From the NCBI GenBank assembly GCA_900765975.1, contig CAAFTS010000051.1, positions 1 through 10,862 of the forward strand: a DNA stretch of 10,862 bases, given 5' to 3'. The notes beneath the pieces were generated by a model that searched no databases, was not told the origin of the DNA, and saw nothing but the letters and a program-made list of their open reading frames with translations. Below are positions 7,119 through 10,862 of the stretch, in pieces. Positions within the stretch are counted from its first letter, which is position 1. Every line of letters begins with the position of its first letter. This stretch comes from Lachnospiraceae bacterium. Lineage in GTDB: Bacteria; Bacillota; Clostridia; Lachnospirales; Lachnospiraceae. Position numbers and translations under genes: made by a program.

Positions 7119-7123
7119 AGCAT
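7109..7123. promoter_or_regulatory. 15-bp palindrome centred on the -10 box of the MATE promoter, candidate operator
   Basis: ATGCTATAATAGCAT is a perfect inverted repeat (6+3+6) enclosing the whole TATAAT. A repressor bound here would shut the efflux gene off. No dedicated TetR or MarR gene lies beside it, so the binder would be encoded elsewhere. Part of the symmetry comes from TATAAT itself, so chance cannot be excluded. Confidence 0.45.
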
Positions 7124-7151
7124 TTGCAAAAAAGGAGGAATTAAAATCAGA

Positions 7152-8531
7152 ATGGAAAACACAGCTACACAAGAAAATAAAATGGGGGTTATGCCCATTC
7201 CAAAACTTTTGATCACAATGTCACTGCCAATCGTACTTTCTATGTTAGTACAGGCGCTTTATAATATCGTTGACAGTATTTTTGTTGCCCAGATTAATGA
7301 AAATGCACTGACTGCTGTTTCACTTGCATTTCCAGTACAGAACTTAATGATTGCAATTTCCGCTGGTACGGGAGTTGGAATCAATGCACTTCTTTCCCGT
7401 AATTTAGGAGAAAAAAAATACGAAGACGCCAATCTCGCAGCACGTAACGGCATTTTCCTTGCCATCGTCAGCAGTATCATTATGGCTTTGATCGGTATCT
7501 TTGGTTCCAGACCATTTTTCCTGATGCAGACAAAGGATCCGCAGATTGTATCCTATGGCACTCAATATATGACAATTATCACCGTAGTCTCAATCGGCAT
7601 TTTCATGCAAATTACATTTGAACGGTTGCTGCAGGCAACAGGCAGAACCATTTACACGATGATTACACAAGGACTAGGAGCAATCATTAATATTATTCTG
7701 GATCCGATTTTAATTTTCGGTCTGTTTGGATTTCCACGCATGGAAGTAGCAGGAGCTGCTCTTGCTACCGTTACCGGGCAAGTCATCGCTGTATTTTTGT
7801 CCCTGTACTATAACATTAAGAAAAACCCGGAAATCAATATTAATATGAAAGGATTCCGTCCGAATAAACGGGTAATCTCATGTATCTATCAAGTCGGAAT
7901 TCCATCTATCATCATGCAGTCTATCGGTTCTGTTATGGTATTCGGAATGAATAAGATCCTGTTGCTCTTTTCTTCTACTGCAGCCGCTGTCTTTGGAGTT
8001 TACTTCAAACTGCAAAGTTTTATTTTCATGCCGATCTTCGGTTTAAACAATGGAATGATTCCGATTATTGCATATAATTACGGTTCTAAACAAAAGAAAC
8101 GTATTTTATCGACAATTAAGCTGAGCGTTGGCGTTGCAGTTTTTATTATGTGCATAGGGCTTTTCCTTTTTCAGACATTTCCAGCACAACTCCTGAATTT
8201 CTTTGATGCCTCAGAACACATGTTGGAAATCGGTGTTCCCGCACTACGGATCATCAGCCTGAGTTTTATTTTTGCAGGGTACTGTATCATTATAGGTTCT
8301 GTATTTCAAGCGCTTGGAAACGGCATGTACAGCCTGGTTGTTTCTGCCGCCCGACAGCTCCTGGTCATTCTTCCTGTTGCATACCTTTTTGCGATGATCT
8401 TCGGTCTACATATGGTCTGGTGGGCAATACCAATTGCAGAAATTGTTTCTGTCCTCTTATCTATGCTTCTCTTCCGTCGAATCAAACGACTGAGACTGGA
8501 TTCTATGGACACAATTTCCACAGAAAAATAA
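7152..8531 (+). CDS. MATE family multidrug/Na+ or H+ antiporter
   Basis: This 459-residue integral membrane protein of the MATE (MatE, NorM/DinF-like) superfamily probably exports cationic drugs or metabolites in exchange for Na+ or H+. About twelve hydrophobic segments run from residue 17 to 440. The two halves are pseudo-symmetric: QATGRT (161-166) pairs with QALGNG (386-391), and the loops SRNLGEKKYEDA (82-93) and YNYGSKQKKR (308-317) occupy matching positions. The opening PIPKLLITMSLPIVLSMLVQ, with LYNIVDSIFVA, is typical of Clostridial MATE proteins. The C-terminus is charged. The length is normal and no defect is seen. It is transcribed alone from its own promoter and diverges from the deacetylase operon. 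Substrate and coupling ion cannot be told from sequence. Confidence 0.95.
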   Translation: MENTATQENKMGVMPIPKLLITMSLPIVLSMLVQALYNIVDSIFVAQINENALTAVSLAFPVQNLMIAISAGTGVGINALLSRNLGEKKYEDANLAARNGIFLAIVSSIIMALIGIFGSRPFFLMQTKDPQIVSYGTQYMTIITVVSIGIFMQITFERLLQATGRTIYTMITQGLGAIINIILDPILIFGLFGFPRMEVAGAALATVTGQVIAVFLSLYYNIKKNPEININMKGFRPNKRVISCIYQVGIPSIIMQSIGSVMVFGMNKILLLFSSTAAAVFGVYFKLQSFIFMPIFGLNNGMIPIIAYNYGSKQKKRILSTIKLSVGVAVFIMCIGLFLFQTFPAQLLNFFDASEHMLEIGVPALRIISLSFIFAGYCIIIGSVFQALGNGMYSLVVSAARQLLVILPVAYLFAMIFGLHMVWWAIPIAEIVSVLLSMLLFRRIKRLRLDSMDTISTEK

Positions 8532-8588
8532 AAGAAATGAGCAGCTAATTCGTTATATTTTTTGATGCATACGAATCTTCTGCTGCTC
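8522..8588 (-). terminator. Terminator of the araC gene, overlapping the convergent MATE end
   Basis: Two nested perfect stems form one long hairpin: GAGCAGC/GCTGCTC (8539-8545 with 8582-8588) and ATTCGT/ACGAAT (8548-8553 with 8571-8576). On the minus strand it is followed by a T-rich tail (8538 down to about 8522). It encloses the araC stop codon. On the plus strand no U-tract follows, so it probably does not terminate MATE transcription. Confidence 0.55.
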
Positions 8589-9410
8589 TCTCCGGTATTC
8601 TGACGGACTCATATGCATTCTGCTTTTAAATGCTTTTGAAAAATACAAATTATTTTCAAATCCAACAGAATATGCAATTGCCGCTACAGAAAGTCCCGTC
8701 TCCCGCAAAAGGTGACGGGCTTTTTTTATGCGAAAATCTGTCAGATATTCTTTTGGAGATTTCTGATAATACATCTGAAAAGAACGAAACAAATGACTTC
8801 TGCTGATTCCTACATAGTCTGCAACATCTTCAATCGTAATTGAATACGAATAATTTGTGTCGATATACGCACATGCTTTTTCCACATAAACCATATGGCT
8901 GTCTTTCACCGTTTCTTTTTTCACTGCATAATGCATAAACGTTGCAATCAAGGTATACAATGCACCGGTCATTGCAACCGCAGACTCATACTTATTTCCT
9001 TTCAGGTTATAAATTGTTTCAAGCTGCTTTTGAATCAGTTTTTTAGGAAGCACTCCTTTCCGAATCAGGGGCTGTTGTCTGGAAAAATCAGTAGCCAGTA
9101 TAAGCGAATCCGCATCCGTTCCATTAAATCCCACCCAGGCATATTCCCATGGTTTTTCCAGATCCGCATAATATTTCACCTCACTGTCCGGATACAGAAC
9201 AAATGTATCTCCCTCCGTAAGTTCATATTTTTTCCCATTGACCTCATAGAATCCGCTCCCCGAAATAATATGATGAATACAGTAGTGATTTCTAACCCCT
9301 GGTCCCCACTGATACCCTGGCTCGCATTTCTGATGTCCCACATTATATACCGATAACGAATTCGGAAGATTTTCTCCTGCCTTATATGAATATTTATAAG
9401 TACCTTCCAT
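8553..9410 (-). CDS. AraC family regulator with cupin sensor domain, probable galactose/galactoside regulator
   Basis: This 285-residue cytosolic regulator has an N-terminal AraC-type cupin domain (about 10-100). GYQWGPGVRNHYCIHHII (32-49) and GDTFVLYPD (67-75) in it are typical of the MsmR/RafR-like sugar regulators of Clostridia. A helical linker (about 120-170) leads to a C-terminal double helix-turn-helix (about 173-275): ITIEDVADYVGISRSHLFRSF, then LSVAAIAYSVGFENNLYFSKAFK with the closing SPSEYR. The ATG at 9410 follows GGGAGGG by seven bases. It is divergent from galK with about 200 bases between them, which makes the gal operon its likeliest target; the inducer is unknown. Its 3' end converges on the MATE gene and its stop lies inside a terminator hairpin. 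Confidence 0.93.
   Translation of the reverse strand: MEGTYKYSYKAGENLPNSLSVYNVGHQKCEPGYQWGPGVRNHYCIHHIISGSGFYEVNGKKYELTEGDTFVLYPDSEVKYYADLEKPWEYAWVGFNGTDADSLILATDFSRQQPLIRKGVLPKKLIQKQLETIYNLKGNKYESAVAMTGALYTLIATFMHYAVKKETVKDSHMVYVEKACAYIDTNYSYSITIEDVADYVGISRSHLFRSFQMYYQKSPKEYLTDFRIKKARHLLRETGLSVAAIAYSVGFENNLYFSKAFKSRMHMSPSEYRREQQKIRMHQKI
8695..8727 (+). terminator. Probable intrinsic terminator for the MATE transcript, inside araC
   Basis: CCCGTC (8695-8700) pairs with GACGGG (8714-8719) around 13 bases that can add a CC/GG pair. One C and then seven T follow on the plus strand. Further A-U pairs with AAAG at 8690-8693 may extend the stem past one mismatch. It is 163 bases past the MATE stop. 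It lies on the antisense strand of araC, in codons for KKARHLLRETG, so the T-run also reflects two Lys codons. Confidence 0.55.
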
Positions 9411-9440
9411 TTTTCATCCCTCCCATAGCTTCTTCATTTC

Positions 9441-9469
9441 AGTATACGTCTCATCTCTTCATCATGCAA
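9441..9469 (-). promoter_or_regulatory. Promoter for the araC-type regulator
   Basis: On the minus strand, TTGCAT (9464-9469) and TATACT (9441-9446) are 17 bases apart. The start would fall near 9434, with a leader of about 25 nt before the ATG at 9410. It lies back to back with the galK promoter, about 30 bases apart between -35 boxes. Confidence 0.55.
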
Positions 9470-9482
9470 CATAATTACATAT

Positions 9483-9494
9483 ATACGCACGTAT
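9483..9494. promoter_or_regulatory. Inverted repeat ATACG-CA-CGTAT upstream of the galK promoter
   Basis: This perfect 5+2+5 inverted repeat sits between the divergent araC and galK promoters, ending six bases before the galK -35 box, a normal activator position. TATACG also recurs at 9443-9448 on the araC -10 box, and ACATA is repeated at 9469-9473 and 9477-9481. Any of these could be half-sites for the AraC-type protein. Confidence 0.3.
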
Positions 9495-9500
9495 TTTTTA

Positions 9501-9529
9501 TAGACATTCCAATTGGAACAACTTATAAT
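9501..9529 (+). promoter_or_regulatory. SigA-type promoter for galK-galT
   Basis: TAGACA (9501-9506, one base off consensus) and a perfect TATAAT (9524-9529) are 17 bases apart. The predicted start near 9536 gives a leader of about 75 nt before galK. A near-consensus core suggests strong basal activity that would need a repressor or catabolite control. Confidence 0.8.
9507..9518. promoter_or_regulatory. 12-bp perfect palindrome filling the galK promoter spacer, candidate operator
   Basis: TTCCAATTGGAA begins at the first base after the -35 box and ends five bases before the -10. A protein bound here would compete directly with polymerase. AraC-family proteins usually use direct repeats, so this symmetric site suggests a second dimeric regulator such as a LacI/GalR-type or other repressor encoded elsewhere. 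Confidence 0.5.
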
Positions 9530-9542
9530 TAATACTATAGAG

Positions 9543-9570
9543 TATATCCGCAGAGCTGTCTCCGGATATA
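9543..9570 (+). promoter_or_regulatory. Hairpin in the galK 5' leader
   Basis: TATATCCG (9543-9550) and CGGATATA (9563-9570) form a perfect 8-bp stem. Inside it, after a C-C mismatch, AGA pairs with TCT around a GCTG loop. It begins within about ten bases of the predicted transcript start and ends 41 bases before the ATG. No T-run follows, so it is not an intrinsic terminator. It may protect the 5' end or bind an RNA-level regulator. Confidence 0.5.
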
Positions 9571-9611
9571 TAAACAGACAGACTACAGAAATGAAAGTGA
9601 GGATTTTAAAA

Positions 9612-10781
9612 ATGAAAGAAAAACTGTTCACAAAATTTGCAGAACTGTTCGGCGACTCCGAAGGTGCAGAATTTTATTTTTCTCCGGGACGTGTGAATCT
9701 GATCGGTGAACATACAGATTATAACGGCGGTCATGTCTTTCCATGTGCTCTGACCATCGGTACTTATGGTGCAGCACGTAAGCGTAACGACCGAAAGATT
9801 CATTTTTACTCTATGAATCTAGATCGATGCGGAGTTGTAGAGGCATCTCTGGATGAACTTGTAAATAAAGAAGAATACAACTGGGCAAACTATCCGCTCG
9901 GTGTTGTATGGGCTTTCACTGAAAAAGGATACTCCTTTGATTTTGGATTTGATATGGTAATCTGGGGAAATATTCCAAATGGTTCCGGACTCTCTTCTTC
10001 CGCATCTCTGGAAGTTCTGACCGGTGTAATTTTAAAAGATTTATTCCAGATTGAAGAAGTTACCATGACAGATATTGCTTTGTACGGACAATATTCCGAA
10101 AATAACTTCAACGGCTGCAACTGTGGAATCATGGATCAATTTGCCGTTGCAATGGGCAAAAAAGACAATGCCATTTTCCTTGACACAAGTACTTTGAATT
10201 ACGAATATGCTCCGGTTGTTTTGGAAGATGCCAAAATCATCATCACAAACAGCAAGGTGAAACACAGTCTGGTAGACTCTGCTTATAACCAGCGCCGTCA
10301 GGAATGTACCGATGCTCTTTCCGAATTAAAAACAGTAGCTGATATCGAAACATTAGGTGATTTGGACGAAGATAATTTTTACAAATATAAAGATGCAATC
10401 AAGGACCCAATCCGTTTCAAACGTGCAAAACATGCAGTGTTAGAAAACCAGCGCACCATTCGCGCAGTTGTTGCTCTTCGAGAAGGTAATCTTAACTTAT
10501 TCGGAGAATTGATGAACCAATCTCACATTTCTCTCCGGGACGACTATGAAGTATCTTGTGAAGAAATAGATATTCTGGTTGATCTGGCATGGAAGATTCC
10601 TGGCGTTATCGGCTCCCGTATAACCGGAGGCGGTTTTGGCGGATGTACTGTCAGCATTGTTAAAAATGACGCTGTTGATATCTTTACTTCCACTATCGGA
10701 AAAGCATATATGGAAAAAGTTGGTCACGAAGCTGAATTTTATATTGTAGACATCGGTGACGGTGCCAGAAAATTATCATAA
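9612..10781 (+). CDS. galK: Galactokinase
   Basis: GalK phosphorylates alpha-D-galactose with ATP to galactose-1-phosphate, the first committed step of the Leloir pathway in the cytosol. The 389-residue GHMP kinase has the galactokinase signature GRVNLIGEHTDYNGG (26-40, with the catalytic-site Arg27), the phosphate-binding loop PNGSGLSSSAS (122-132), the catalytic base Asp175 in CGIMDQFA and the C-terminal motif GGGFGGCTVSIV (339-350). The frame is open back to 9513 with alternative starts, including ATG at 9591. The ATG at 9612 has GTGAGGA eight bases upstream and gives the normal family N-terminus (MKEKLFTKF), whereas 9591 has no binding site. It is followed 33 bases later by galT and diverges from the AraC-type regulator. 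Confidence 0.97.
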   Translation: MKEKLFTKFAELFGDSEGAEFYFSPGRVNLIGEHTDYNGGHVFPCALTIGTYGAARKRNDRKIHFYSMNLDRCGVVEASLDELVNKEEYNWANYPLGVVWAFTEKGYSFDFGFDMVIWGNIPNGSGLSSSASLEVLTGVILKDLFQIEEVTMTDIALYGQYSENNFNGCNCGIMDQFAVAMGKKDNAIFLDTSTLNYEYAPVVLEDAKIIITNSKVKHSLVDSAYNQRRQECTDALSELKTVADIETLGDLDEDNFYKYKDAIKDPIRFKRAKHAVLENQRTIRAVVALREGNLNLFGELMNQSHISLRDDYEVSCEEIDILVDLAWKIPGVIGSRITGGGFGGCTVSIVKNDAVDIFTSTIGKAYMEKVGHEAEFYIVDIGDGARKLS

Positions 10782-10814
10782 AAGTATTTCGTACTTTTTT
10801 GGAGGTTTAACATC

Positions 10815-10862
10815 ATGAATTTATATAAAAATATTAAAAAATTAGTAGAATATGGAATCCAG
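10815..10862 (+). CDS. galT: Galactose-1-phosphate uridylyltransferase, first 16 codons only
   Basis: The open frame starts at ATG 10815, eight bases after a strong GGAGGT (10801-10806), and runs off the right edge. The visible residues, MNLYKNIKKLVEYGIQ, fit the N-terminus of Firmicutes-type (type 2) GalT, which begins with a short helix ending in KLVxYG. GalT would convert the GalK product plus UDP-glucose to UDP-galactose and glucose-1-phosphate. The position directly after galK supports the call, but no catalytic residues are in view. Confidence 0.75.
   Translation, partial: MNLYKNIKKLVEYGIQ

Noticed and set aside
9513..9611. 33-codon N-terminal extension of GalK
   Set aside because: It overlaps the promoter -10 box and the leader hairpin, lacks a binding site and adds nothing found in galactokinases; the start at 9612 has a good Shine-Dalgarno sequence.
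10781..10800. AAAGTA/TACTTT hairpin with T-run between galK and galT
   Set aside because: The stem has only one G-C pair and should be unstable; galK and galT are expected to be cotranscribed.
1..10862. Search for CRISPR repeats, tRNA genes, insertion sequences, toxin-antitoxin pairs, phage genes or secondary-metabolite clusters
   Set aside because: I saw no repeat array, transposase, integrase, tRNA-like cloverleaf or small paired genes; gene content and composition look like core chromosome throughout.

Overview
The window looks like an ordinary chromosomal segment of a low-GC, Gram-positive anaerobe, most likely a gut Lachnospiraceae (Clostridia). Supporting points are the rho / rpmE / DUF1385 gene order, a DUF4364 gene, the zinc-type L31 protein, AGGAGG-type ribosome binding sites, and an AraC/cupin regulator divergent from a galK-galT operon. 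The family and order are inferences; no rRNA or other strict marker is present. There is no mobile element, CRISPR array, tRNA or defence locus.

Layout. Positions 1-2545 (minus strand) hold rho, then rpmE with its own well-formed promoter, then a hairpin, then a DUF1385 (YqhQ-type) membrane protein cut by the left edge. Positions 2546-2766 are a divergent intergenic region with a strong plus-strand promoter carrying a 15-bp palindrome. That promoter drives a two-gene operon (2767-4213): a YtqA/MnmL-like radical SAM enzyme overlapping a DUF4364 winged-helix-like protein. Positions 4190-7011 (minus strand) hold a polysaccharide deacetylase, tcdA and rarA; tcdA and rarA are joined by a TAATG stop/start overlap. 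A MATE efflux transporter (7152-8531, plus strand) has a consensus promoter with a palindrome on its -10 box. An AraC-type regulator (8553-9410, minus strand) converges on it and diverges from galK (9612-10781) and the first codons of galT (10815 to the edge).

How the genes work together. The window mixes housekeeping modules: transcription termination (Rho), ribosome (L31), tRNA modification (the MnmL candidate at the wobble uridine, TcdA at t6A37), replication-fork rescue (RarA), envelope modification (deacetylase), efflux (MATE) and galactose catabolism by the Leloir pathway (AraC regulator, GalK, GalT).

I did not find a clearly new multi-gene system. The best leads are regulatory. At both convergent gene pairs, the plausible plus-strand intrinsic terminator lies inside the coding sequence of the opposing gene (rarA and araC). 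Three plus-strand promoters with 17-bp spacers each carry a perfect palindrome on or next to the -10 box. The galK mRNA leader carries a stable hairpin that is not a terminator.
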